NCBI GenBank assembly: GCA_008501765.1
Contig: QQUE01000004.1
Location: forward strand, 248,001-312,000
From: Calditrichota bacterium
GTDB taxonomy: Bacteria > Zhuqueibacterota > Zhuqueibacteria > Zhuqueibacterales > Geothermadaptataceae
Length of the DNA stretch: 64,000 nucleotides
Reading direction: 5' to 3'
Shown here: in pieces, positions 54,113 through 62,899 of the stretch
How positions within the stretch are numbered: the first letter of the stretch is position 1
How the letters are laid out: the number at the start of each line of letters is the position of its first letter
Translations under genes and position numbers: made by a program
The notes under the pieces: generated by a model
Databases searched by the model: none
Seen by the model: the letters and a program-made list of their open reading frames with translations, nothing else
What the model was told of the DNA's origin: nothing

Positions 54113-54222
54113 TATATTGCTATTGAATAAATTAATTTATATTGTCCTATCGACCAAAAATTACAACGTCAGGAAAGACGAAATACCAATGGAAAATCAG
54201 GGAACACAACGATGTGACCCGA
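54113..54222 (+). promoter_or_regulatory. Promoter-leader element, copy 1
   Basis: A promoter-like TTGCTA (54117-54122), 17-base spacer and TATTGT (54140-54145) lie in a segment almost identical to 56840-56874. A conserved leader follows, with GACGAA exactly 64 bases from the start in both copies, then GGAAAA, GGGA, and TGTGAC. It is about 400 bases ahead of the four-repeat secreted protein; the rest of the 663-base gap shows no gene. Confidence 0.5.
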
Positions 54223-54618
54223 AATTCGTGAAAACCGACTTCAACCCTTCTTGTCTCATTCGCACATAAAAAAACGACCCTTTATTCCCATTGCCTATTT
54301 CGCAATTCCTCAATCATATCCAATCTTTATTTTAGCGCCAGCTCTGCTCAATTTATGGTTAGCATCATGTCAATTATTGAGGGATTAAATTGTGCTGTCT
54401 TTTTAATACCGCTCGACAGGCCTTTCATTTCGTTTTCAGGTTAAGAATTCTTGATTATTTCGAACTCAAAAATATAAATCCTGTTTCCACCCATTTTGAA
54501 CAATGGTTCTATGCGAAGATGAATGGTGTGCTAAAAAATAAAGTTTCACTTAGCCCGACTTAGAATTGAATACAATCCCAATTAAAACATACTAACCAAA
54601 ATTATGGAGGATTTCATC

Positions 54619-56319
54619 ATGAAGAAATTGGTATTGGCGCTGGGGTTATTCGCGGTATTTAGCCTCATTTTTAGCGGGACCGGGATGTGTGAAAACATAT
54701 CCAATATTCAACTTTCGCCTTCCCCGCATGCATCCCTGGCCTTGAATCAAAGGGTGGAAATCACTTTTGATTATACGACGAACGAGGCTGGTGGAGTTCG
54801 TATATTTGCCCGTCCCATGAGCGGAGGATCATTAACCCCGGACTATGCGGCCCACGGATCCCCCAATTATCCTATAGGAAGCGGTAGCGGCGACGGATAT
54901 TTTACAATCACTGCCGGCGATGCCTTAGTTGACGAAATACAATTCCGCATGTTTAACGATGACCAGAGCGTGCTACTTCTCGAGTTTTTTGTCCCTGTGC
55001 ACTACATTTTTTCAGTGCATTCTGTATCAAATATCCAATTTACACCAAACTGGCCAACAGCCTTGGCCCATTCCCAGGATGTAGATATTACTTTCGATTA
55101 CACGACCGATGAACCCGGCGGCGTACGAATTTTTGCCCGGCCTTACAGCGGTGGAGCAGCTACTCCAGACTATTCTGCCCATGGATCGCCCAATTATGCT
55201 GTAGGCGCCGGAGCCGGAACCGCCTATTTCAGTATTAATTCAGGAGATGCAATCGTTGATCAAGTCAGAATTCAGATGTTGAATGACGACCAAAGTGTGT
55301 TGTTGTTGGATTTTTTTGTTCCGGTAGATTACCACTATGCGGCACACGCGATATCCAACATCCAATTTTCTCCGCCACCACCTGCTTCTCTGCTGCTCAA
55401 TCAAGATGTAGACATTACCTTTGATTATACTACGGTTGAACCGGGCGGAGTACGAATTTTTGCGCGGCCCTACACTGCTGGATCCCCCACACCGGATTAT
55501 GCTGCGCACGGTTCGCCAAACTATCCCGTTGGAACGGGCAATGGGGACGGCAATTTTACAATCACGGCAGGAAATTCCGTGGTGGATGAGATTCGCTTTA
55601 CGATGTTAAATGATGATCAAAGTGTTTTGCTGCTCGAAATTTTTGTTCCGGTACATTACATTTTTTCCACACACTCGGTTTCCAATCTTCAATTCATGCC
55701 GCTGTGGCCCGCTTATTCAACATCCAATCAGAATGTTGATTTAACATTCGATTATGCAACAACCGAAACCACGGGTGTGCGAATATTTGCGCGGCCCTAT
55801 AGCGGTGGTGTCCCGACGCCTGCTTATGCGGCACATGGTTCCCCGAATTATGCCATGGGTACAGGAAATGGCAGCGGATATTTTACAATTTCCTCAGGAA
55901 ATACACTGGTCGACCAGGTCCATATCGAGATGTTAAACGACGATCAAAGTGTACAATTGCTCGAATTCTTCATCCCGGTGGAATACTTCTTTTTTGGAGT
56001 GACGACGGCGGTTGCCGCAGAGGAAAACAGAAGCCGGCCAATTTCCTACAATTTGAACCAAAACTACCCCAACCCTTTTAACCCGCAGACCAAAATCCAG
56101 TATGAAATTCCTGAAGCGGGACGTGTCACGCTAAAAGTATATAACACCCTTGGAGGAGAAGTACGCACGCTTGTTGACCAGGACGAAAACCCAGGTTATT
56201 TTGAAGCCGTTTGGGATGGAATGGACAATTGGCACAGGCAAGCCGCCAGTGGAACGTACATTTTCCGTCTTGAATCCAATGGCAGTGTGCTCACCCAAAA
56301 AATGACGCTGCTGCGGTAA
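54619..56319 (+). CDS. Type IX secreted protein with four 109-residue repeats
   Basis: A 566-residue surface protein. Signal peptide (LVLALGLFAVFSLIFSGTG); four repeats of exactly 109 residues, each with SNIQxxP, VDITFDYTT, GVRIFARPxSGG, HGSPNY and LNDDQSVLLL; then a type IX sorting domain (NYPNPFNPQTKIQYEIPEAG ... ASGTYIFRLESNGSVLTQKM). The repeats are predicted beta-sandwich modules; the family was not recognised. ATG at 54619 has GGAGG eight bases upstream. A hairpin terminator follows. Likely monocistronic and possibly an adhesin or matrix protein. Confidence 0.87.
   Translation: MKKLVLALGLFAVFSLIFSGTGMCENISNIQLSPSPHASLALNQRVEITFDYTTNEAGGVRIFARPMSGGSLTPDYAAHGSPNYPIGSGSGDGYFTITAGDALVDEIQFRMFNDDQSVLLLEFFVPVHYIFSVHSVSNIQFTPNWPTALAHSQDVDITFDYTTDEPGGVRIFARPYSGGAATPDYSAHGSPNYAVGAGAGTAYFSINSGDAIVDQVRIQMLNDDQSVLLLDFFVPVDYHYAAHAISNIQFSPPPPASLLLNQDVDITFDYTTVEPGGVRIFARPYTAGSPTPDYAAHGSPNYPVGTGNGDGNFTITAGNSVVDEIRFTMLNDDQSVLLLEIFVPVHYIFSTHSVSNLQFMPLWPAYSTSNQNVDLTFDYATTETTGVRIFARPYSGGVPTPAYAAHGSPNYAMGTGNGSGYFTISSGNTLVDQVHIEMLNDDQSVQLLEFFIPVEYFFFGVTTAVAAEENRSRPISYNLNQNYPNPFNPQTKIQYEIPEAGRVTLKVYNTLGGEVRTLVDQDENPGYFEAVWDGMDNWHRQAASGTYIFRLESNGSVLTQKMTLLR
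54700..56007 (+). repeat. Four 327-bp intragenic repeats
   Basis: Units begin at 54700, 55027, 55354 and 55681, each exactly 327 bases (109 codons) with no insertion or deletion. The DNA has diverged mostly at silent and conservative sites, so the duplications are old and length is under selection. Confidence 0.85.
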
Positions 56320-56335
56320 GATTCGTCAAATTAAT

Positions 56336-56371
56336 GCGGGGCGAAAATTTGGTTCGCCCTGCTATTCTTTT
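56336..56371 (+). terminator. Intrinsic terminator after the four-repeat gene
   Basis: A 10-bp stem with one G-T pair (GCGGGGCGAA 56336-56345, TTCGCCCTGC 56353-56362) and a 7-base loop, followed by TATTCTTTT. It starts 16 bases after the stop codon. Confidence 0.75.
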
Positions 56372-56839
56372 CCGGCTTAATAATTTTAAGGAAAAGCGGC
56401 AGGTCATAATTCGATTTACATACAAACTCCAAATTGCAACAATTTATCCCCCATAAAATTCCGGTAACTTTTTTTTAAAAACTCACCTGTTGCACAAAAC
56501 GAAAGATTTTCACCAAATATCGTTCTGTTCCGCCTCATTTGTCACCTCGGTTTGCGTCATTTGCTATACCGGGGAATCCCAGAACCTGAGCTAAATGTCA
56601 GGAGGTCACGGTATTTCACCCTGTGAAAATCAGAATGACTCACACGCAAACTTCTTAGTATTTTGTGTGAGTATTCTATTTTACACAACGGGTAAAAACT
56701 CAGCTGATTTTTACTTAAAACGTTGACTTTTTCATCAAAACCAGATGACAGGCAATGTGCGAAACCTGGCAGTTAGAGAAGAGTAGCGAACGAATTGCCT
56801 CAACTCCCGCAAATAAAACGACGCCTCTTAAGTAATAAT

Positions 56840-56950
56840 TATATTGCTATTGAATTAATTAATTTATATAGTCGTTCATGCAACTGTTTCTAATGGACAG
56901 CATGACGAATTGCTAAGGGAAAACCGGGACACATTCGATTGTGACATTTG
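56840..56950 (+). promoter_or_regulatory. Promoter-leader element, copy 2
   Basis: TTGCTA (56844-56849), 17-base spacer and TATAGT (56867-56872) form a good sigma-70-like promoter. The first 34 bases differ from 54113-54146 at only a few positions, and the leader is conserved at the same spacing (GACGAA at 56904). It lies about 260 bases before the carbonic anhydrase ATG. The rest of the 812-base gap from 56372 has no gene or known repeat. Confidence 0.55.
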
Positions 56951-57131
56951 CCCATTTTAACCGAACATAATTCTTCCACATCTCTTGCCAACACATTGAA
57001 ATACTCGATACCAATGACAATTTCAACCGCGTCTTAGCAATTTAAATTTCAAGACTCTCTTCAAATTAATTAGTGATCAATTACTAACTGTGCAACGATT
57101 GCCAATCGTTCAAATTCTCGGAGAAAAATTT

Positions 57132-57860
57132 ATGAAACGCGCTTTATTTTTAATTCCATTTGCTCTGTTATTCATTATTTCAGCCGGTTGTGACCGTGTA
57201 AAAGTGCAAACCGATAATTCGGAAAACCAACAATTGATAAGTAGCGTTATGACGCAGGAATCCCAAACTGAGATGACGACCAATGAAATATTAAATGACT
57301 TGCTCGAAGGAAATCGAAGATTTGTAAAAAACAGCCTCAACTTAAGAAATTTGCCCGCCCAGGTTAAAGCGACTACATCGGGGCAATTTCCCAAGGCTGT
57401 TATTTTGTCTTGCATCGATTCCAGAGTCCCGGTAGAACTGGTGTTCGATCAGGGTATCGGGGATATTTTCGTCGCTCGTGTCGCTGGAAATGTCGAAAAC
57501 GAGGATGTGTTGGGAAGTATCGAATATTCTGTGGGAGTTGCCGGATCTAAGCTGATCATGGTTTTGGGTCACGAAAGTTGTGGTGCCGTCAAATCGGCCG
57601 TGAAAAAACTCGACGTTGGAAGTGAGAATGTCACTTTTTTATTAAATCAAATCGAACCTGCCATCCTTAGTATCGCCGGGGAGCGAGATTATAAGGACAA
57701 AAACTATCTCGCAGATGTAATAAAATCAAATGTAAAATTAACAATAGAAGACATCAGAAAAAGAAGTGCAATTGTCAGAAATCTTGAAGCGGAAGGCAAA
57801 ATTCAAATCGTTGGCGCATACTATAATTTGCACGACGGGAGCGTATCCTTGCTCGAATAG
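57132..57860 (+). CDS. Beta-class carbonic anhydrase, lipoprotein form
   Basis: A 242-residue zinc enzyme (CO2 + water to bicarbonate). Zinc ligands Cys94, His147 and Cys150 (SCIDSRVP, GHESCGAV) with the Asp96-Arg98 dyad; GIGDIFVARVAGN between. The N-terminus is a lipoprotein signal with lipobox ISAGC (Cys20), so the enzyme is predicted to be membrane-anchored outside the cytoplasm, unlike the usual cytosolic beta class. The ATG at 57132 follows GGAGAAAAATTT. The promoter-leader element of copy 2 probably drives it. Confidence 0.92.
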   Translation: MKRALFLIPFALLFIISAGCDRVKVQTDNSENQQLISSVMTQESQTEMTTNEILNDLLEGNRRFVKNSLNLRNLPAQVKATTSGQFPKAVILSCIDSRVPVELVFDQGIGDIFVARVAGNVENEDVLGSIEYSVGVAGSKLIMVLGHESCGAVKSAVKKLDVGSENVTFLLNQIEPAILSIAGERDYKDKNYLADVIKSNVKLTIEDIRKRSAIVRNLEAEGKIQIVGAYYNLHDGSVSLLE

Positions 57861-58021
57861 AATTAACGATAAAAGTAGTTGGGCATGCTTGAATGCCACA
57901 CATCCGTAAAACTCAATCGAGAGGATATTGATCTAAATAATCACAGGACATTGAGCTGATCTTCCTGGTGATAATTTTCCCATTATTACCAAACTTCAAT
58001 TCCAATTCGGAGGAAATTATT

Positions 58022-58696
58022 ATGAAATTTGTCAGATCATTATTTCGGAGTAATTTTCAATTCAAAGGATTGCCAATTGCAGGGATTATAATTCTACTCG
58101 TTTTACAGGGGTGTGCCGGGGGGCAACAAAAGAAAAATAGCATCCAGGCTGTGTACGTAATTGGTGGGGGCGGTTTCACACAACTTCCCTACAAAAATAA
58201 AGCTGAAGATGATAATATCTTCGTTGGCAAATCCGATGACGGCGTGGCAACAGGTCATTTCCTGGCGGGATTGACTTTTCATGAAAATGCCATGGTCGAA
58301 CTTGGTTATTCAGCTTTTGGTACCATGAATTTCGATGGCAAATACACATGGATGGGTGTGCCGACAGATGATATCGGCGAAATAAAAACAAAAGGATTTA
58401 CAGCATCCGTTGTCGGCAATATGCCATTTAAGACCCGATATTCCCTCCTCGGCAGGTTGGGCCTATTTCGCTGGTCCGTCGATGAAGATGAAATTTTTGG
58501 TGGCATTCCGGAATCACACAGCGTTTCCGGAACCAGCCCGATCTTGGGTGCCGGCGTGCAAACCGCGATAATTAAACAGCTCGGACTTCGAATTGAATGG
58601 CAGCACCTGTTCAATGTCGGCGAACAAGATGAAACGGGCGAAGGGGATATCGATATCTTTGCAGCCAATGTTTATTATACATTTCCACTACAATAA
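58022..58696 (+). CDS. Outer-membrane beta-barrel lipoprotein
   Basis: A 224-residue exported protein with signal segment and lipobox (IIILLVLQGC) followed by GGQQKKN. The mature part is an eight-stranded-type barrel (FLAGLTFHENAMVELGYSAFG, GFTASVVGNMPF, YSLLGRLGLFRWS, GAGVQTAIIKQLGLRIEWQ) resembling OmpA-like/porin-family barrels and ends with ANVYYTFPL-Q. Function unknown. GGAGG precedes the ATG by about ten bases. Confidence 0.75.
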   Translation: MKFVRSLFRSNFQFKGLPIAGIIILLVLQGCAGGQQKKNSIQAVYVIGGGGFTQLPYKNKAEDDNIFVGKSDDGVATGHFLAGLTFHENAMVELGYSAFGTMNFDGKYTWMGVPTDDIGEIKTKGFTASVVGNMPFKTRYSLLGRLGLFRWSVDEDEIFGGIPESHSVSGTSPILGAGVQTAIIKQLGLRIEWQHLFNVGEQDETGEGDIDIFAANVYYTFPLQ

Positions 58697-59023
58697 TAGA
58701 ATTTTGCATAAGGAATAGTTGAATAAAAAATTAGGTTTTCCGTCGTGACCTGGTCTTCCGGTACATTTTCTTTTTGATTTACCTGTTTTCAAATATGAAT
58801 CGAAATTAAACTGTGCCGGAAGAATAGTTTTGGTGCAATGAATTTTAGTTAAATCTGATTCTTCTTACCTGTGAAACAAAAAAACGACTGCACGGGCTCT
58901 GTTCAAAAACTACCATTCTCAATTGTTTTTCAAGTTTCCTTACCCGATTTCAGGAAACCCACCCTTCGCAGTCACAATCGACAGCCTTGTCGATTTATAC
59001 AATTATCTGAAGGAATTTTTGAA
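58697..59023. other. Intergenic region with imperfect inverted repeat
   Basis: A 327-base gap holding CTTCCGGTACA (near 58754) and TGTGCCGGAAG (near 58816), an 11-bp inverted repeat with one mismatch. An open frame extends the next gene upstream from 58871, but it has no ribosome-binding site and no signal sequence. No gene otherwise. Confidence 0.4.
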
Positions 59024-60217
59024 ATGAAAAAATTTCAGAATTACGAAATAATTGTGCTAATGCTTGTTCTGCTGATCGGCTGTTCCCCGAGAAAAAATGC
59101 CTGGAAAAAAGCAAATCGACAAAATACGATTTCCGCCTACCGTGATTTCCTGAAAAAACACCCGACCGGAAAATTCGCAGATGAGGCACAATTAAGAATT
59201 GAAACGCAAACTTTTCAGCAAGTTAAAAATGAAAATACTTTATCAGCGTATGAAAGATATTTGATACGATACCCAAACGGAACTTACAGCGCCGAAGCAC
59301 GGGATTCTGCCAATCGAATATTGCATGAAATCAAAGCTATTAATTCCGTTTATTTGGTAATTGACCAGGTGAATAGCGTGAAGAAAGAGAAAAGCCAAAT
59401 AAATGTTAAGTTGCCTTTCTCTCAAGTTCTCTCAGGTTTATTTGAAGCAGCCGGGTTCATTGTACACAAAGCCAATCCGGACAGTGTCGACATGTATTTC
59501 GCATTGCGTGTACGAGGTGAATCCGAAAAAACCAATTATACACCCGGCTATGCATCGGATTGGCGGTTCTACAACAGGGGAAAGATTAAATTGGATCTAA
59601 ACATTAAAATTAAGGACGATACGAAATATTTAAAAGAGTTCTATTGGTCTAAAACACCGGGGATAAAATGGGAACCAAATAACCCTGAAGCAGTCAAGTA
59701 CAAAAAACCTGCAATAATTCTCGAGGCGATCTTCAACCGGGACATTCATTTATTAATTCTTGATACGTTTTACAAATTTTATGGGCTTGATATGATGTTC
59801 CCCGCCTTAAATCATGACGACTGGCTTGTCCGCGAAAAAGCAGCACAAACACTCGGGGAAATTGGAAATGTAAAAGCTGTAAAATATCTCATCCCATTGC
59901 TGGACGATGAACATGCATCCGTGCGGTTGAAAACAGCACGGGTGCTGGGCAGTCTGGCAGACACCTGCGCCGTTGCTCCGTTAATTCATACCCTGGCTGA
60001 TAATAGTACTGATGTACGTGTACAAGCAGCCACCTCGCTTGGCAAAATTAATGACACAAGGGCTGTGATTCATTTAATTAATTTGCTAAATGAGCGAGAC
60101 AAATTCATACAAACAACAGCTGCCACCAGCTTAAAAAAAATAACTGGTGCCAATTTTGGAATCGATAAAGAGCATTGGCTAACCTGGTGGGAACAGCACA
60201 GTCTGACAAATAAATAG
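59024..60217 (+). CDS. HEAT-repeat lipoprotein
   Basis: A 397-residue lipoprotein. Signal with lipobox (IIVLMLVLLIGC); two short tetratricopeptide-like segments (TISAYRDFLKKHPTGKFADEA, then LSAYERYLIRYPNGTYSAEA); a middle domain of unknown type; and about four HEAT repeats from residue 285 (WLVREKAAQTLGEIGNVKAV, SVRLKTARVLGSLADTCAV, DVRVQAATSLGKINDTRAV). Expected to be a protein-binding scaffold at the outer membrane or periplasm. AAGGA precedes the chosen ATG by nine bases. The propeller gene starts 43 bases after the stop, so they are probably co-transcribed. Confidence 0.75.
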   Translation: MKKFQNYEIIVLMLVLLIGCSPRKNAWKKANRQNTISAYRDFLKKHPTGKFADEAQLRIETQTFQQVKNENTLSAYERYLIRYPNGTYSAEARDSANRILHEIKAINSVYLVIDQVNSVKKEKSQINVKLPFSQVLSGLFEAAGFIVHKANPDSVDMYFALRVRGESEKTNYTPGYASDWRFYNRGKIKLDLNIKIKDDTKYLKEFYWSKTPGIKWEPNNPEAVKYKKPAIILEAIFNRDIHLLILDTFYKFYGLDMMFPALNHDDWLVREKAAQTLGEIGNVKAVKYLIPLLDDEHASVRLKTARVLGSLADTCAVAPLIHTLADNSTDVRVQAATSLGKINDTRAVIHLINLLNERDKFIQTTAATSLKKITGANFGIDKEHWLTWWEQHSLTNK

Positions 60218-60260
60218 CATGCATATAATTTTGAAGCAATCTATCAAATCAGGAGGATTT

Positions 60261-62405
60261 ATGTTAAAGAAATCGAATTTTATAGTGCCCATCTTTCTGC
60301 TCACATTTTCGGTTGCTATTTTCCCTCAAGATTCAAAATGGATAAATTTTACAAACGGCGAGGCTATTTCTTCAATTGCCGTCGAAAATGATACGTTATG
60401 GGTTTGTACGAATGGTGGTTTGGTAAAGGTAAACAAACTAAGCGGAGATACTGAATTTTATAATTGTTCGAACTCAGCTCTGCCTGATAATAATTTAACG
60501 GAAATCGTCGTTGATGCTGCAGGCATAAAATGGATCGGGACTCAAAATGCAGGACTCGTCAAGTTCGACGGTGCGGCTTGGCAAGTATTTAACAAGGACA
60601 ACTCCGGATTATTTCACAACAACATCACTGCAATTGCCATCGATAACGACAATGTAAAATGGATTGGAACAAGCCAGACAGGCGTCGTTAAATTTGATGG
60701 CACCAACTGGGAATCGGTTGCCGAGTATTTGCCATCCTATTATATTCGCGCTATTTCAATCGACAATGACAATCGACCGTGGGTCGGCACCCTGCGCGAT
60801 GGCATCGGCTATTACAACGGTTCTACATGGCTTACCTATAAAATGTCCTCCGGATTAGCGTCTGATAATATTAATTCCATCACCCACGATTCAGATGGCA
60901 ATGCCTGGGTCGGCACCGACGCCGGACTCAATTTTTTTGATGGAGCAAACTGGACGAACCATGACGTAACCAATTCTGGATTACCAGATAACAATGTCAA
61001 TACCGTTGAAATTGATATGGCTGGCAATAAATGGATCGGAACTGAATTTGGCGGTGTGATTAAATGGGATGGAGCAGACTGGTCCATATTTAATGCTTAT
61101 AATACCGACCTACCCGGGAATACGGTAAATGCTGTTTGTGCAGATGATGCAGGGATAAAATGGATCGGTACAGCAGATGGCCTGGCCAGCTTTGATGACG
61201 CCACCTGGTCAATCCACCAAACGTCAAACTCAGACCTGCCCGCAAACACCATCTTTGCAATTGATATGGATAGCGATGGGCATAAATGGATTGGCACCAG
61301 CCAAGGCATAGCAAAATTTGATGGTGCTGATTGGATAATTTTAAACACAGACAATTCAGGGCTGCCGCAGAACCATATTTTGGAGATGAAAATTGCTGCC
61401 AACAACGATTTGTATATCGGTACGCTTGCAGGTTTGACCCATTATAACCATTCTGAATGGAACACATATAATATGCAGAATTCAGGATTGCCCTACAATT
61501 ACATCACCGCCATCGATATTGACGCGGATGGAAACAAATGGATCGGCACTTATTTTGGACTCGCCAAATTTGACGATACGAATTGGACAGTCTACGATAT
61601 GGCAACTTCGGGTATTCCAAATGACCTGGTCACAGCAATCACCATCGATGCGCTTGGCAATAAATGGATAGGCACAGCCGCGGGCGTCGGTAAATTTGAT
61701 GGTACAAATTGGGAAACTTTTGACATGGCTAATTCTGGACTGCCTGCAAATACTGTCACCGCCCTTGGAGAAGATCCCGCTGGCAATATGTGGATCGGAA
61801 CAGCCGAGGCTGGCGTGGCCATGTTCGATGGTTTCACCTGGACTTCCTATAACACCAACAATGCCGATGTGCCGGGTAATGGTATTTCAGTAATCGGTTT
61901 TGGAGCTGAATATCCATGGATTGGCACTTTGGATTTTGGTATGGCAGAATTTGACGGCGAATACTGGAATATTTACGATGTAGAGAACTCAGGCGTGCCC
62001 TCCAATGAAATCAGAGAATTGTTTATCGAAGAAAATGGCGATATGTGGATTGGAACGGGAGAGGACGGCCTCGGCTGGTTTTACACGGAGCCTTCGGCGG
62101 TCAACGAAAATTTCGAAACCATTCCAACCGAGGTAGTTTTGCACCAAAATTACCCTAACCCGTTTAATCCGGTCACGAATATCACATTTCACTTGCAAAA
62201 ACCAGGTCATGTCGTTTTAGAAGTTTTTAATATTCGGGGTGAATTGGTAAAAGTTCTGCTGAACAAAAAGCAGGATGCAGGCCGTCATGAGATTAAATTC
62301 GACGCAACGGATTATTCAGGTAGCCGGTTCGTCTCGGGTATTTATTTTTATCGTCTTAAAACGTCCGATTTTAGCAAAACGAAAAAACTGACAATTTTAA
62401 GATAG
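60261..62405 (+). CDS. Type IX secreted protein with 14 two-component-propeller repeats
   Basis: A 714-residue secreted protein. Signal peptide (NFIVPIFLLTFSVAIFPQ), then 14 repeats of about 45 residues with GNKWIGTxxG, VxKFDGTNWxxxxxxNSGLP and NxVTAIxID, like Reg_prop propeller repeats of hybrid two-component sensors. 14 repeats fit two seven-bladed propellers. The C-terminus is a type IX sorting domain (NYPNPFNPVTNITFHLQKPG ... SGIYFYRLKTSDFSKTKKL). There is no kinase or membrane segment, so it is secreted rather than sensory. AGGAGG precedes the ATG by four bases. Confidence 0.88.
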   Translation: MLKKSNFIVPIFLLTFSVAIFPQDSKWINFTNGEAISSIAVENDTLWVCTNGGLVKVNKLSGDTEFYNCSNSALPDNNLTEIVVDAAGIKWIGTQNAGLVKFDGAAWQVFNKDNSGLFHNNITAIAIDNDNVKWIGTSQTGVVKFDGTNWESVAEYLPSYYIRAISIDNDNRPWVGTLRDGIGYYNGSTWLTYKMSSGLASDNINSITHDSDGNAWVGTDAGLNFFDGANWTNHDVTNSGLPDNNVNTVEIDMAGNKWIGTEFGGVIKWDGADWSIFNAYNTDLPGNTVNAVCADDAGIKWIGTADGLASFDDATWSIHQTSNSDLPANTIFAIDMDSDGHKWIGTSQGIAKFDGADWIILNTDNSGLPQNHILEMKIAANNDLYIGTLAGLTHYNHSEWNTYNMQNSGLPYNYITAIDIDADGNKWIGTYFGLAKFDDTNWTVYDMATSGIPNDLVTAITIDALGNKWIGTAAGVGKFDGTNWETFDMANSGLPANTVTALGEDPAGNMWIGTAEAGVAMFDGFTWTSYNTNNADVPGNGISVIGFGAEYPWIGTLDFGMAEFDGEYWNIYDVENSGVPSNEIRELFIEENGDMWIGTGEDGLGWFYTEPSAVNENFETIPTEVVLHQNYPNPFNPVTNITFHLQKPGHVVLEVFNIRGELVKVLLNKKQDAGRHEIKFDATDYSGSRFVSGIYFYRLKTSDFSKTKKLTILR

Positions 62406-62899
62406 CTCTATTTCGGGAAACTCTCAGAATTATGGAGAAACCGGACCGATGAATTCAGCCGGTTTCACCAAGTTCAAAAATCTTTACACCAAAAATTGTG
62501 GCTCATTGCCCCAAATCTACATAAAAGTCATATATCCTGAATAATTCGCACACAAGGGCACTAAGTCCACAAAAAACATTTAAATACTTATAAAACATAA
62601 CTTTGTGTACCCCGTGGCTTTGTGAGAGCTAATTTTAATAAATAACTTAGTTTTTCTTCTCGTCTTATCTCAAATATTTAATTATCAACAGGTTAAGAAT
62701 ATTTTAAAAAATATTTGTGAATAAAGCAGGATATAAGCCACAAGTTGAGTTTTTTACGCCATGACCCGCCACTGAAATCTGGCAATAACAATCTATCCAG
62801 AAATGAGTCGCGGGTCAACCGCCAGGCCGTTCTGTCAAATGTCTTTGCAAATCCGCAATAATCCTTTGAATTTCAACACAATAAAAGTGAGGCATAATC
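62406..62899. other. Intergenic region with two weak palindromes
   Basis: GAAACCGG (62437-62444) with CCGGTTTC (62459-62466) forms an 8-bp hairpin without a T run, a possible transcript end. A longer loose palindrome spans about 62553-62628 (CACAAGG, CTTTGTG). GAGG lies about ten bases before the next ATG. No gene is visible. Confidence 0.4.

Noticed and set aside
54113-54222. Known riboswitch (such as c-di-GMP class I)
   Set aside because: The characteristic conserved cores of classes I know were not found; the conservation with 56840 is reported as an unidentified leader element instead.
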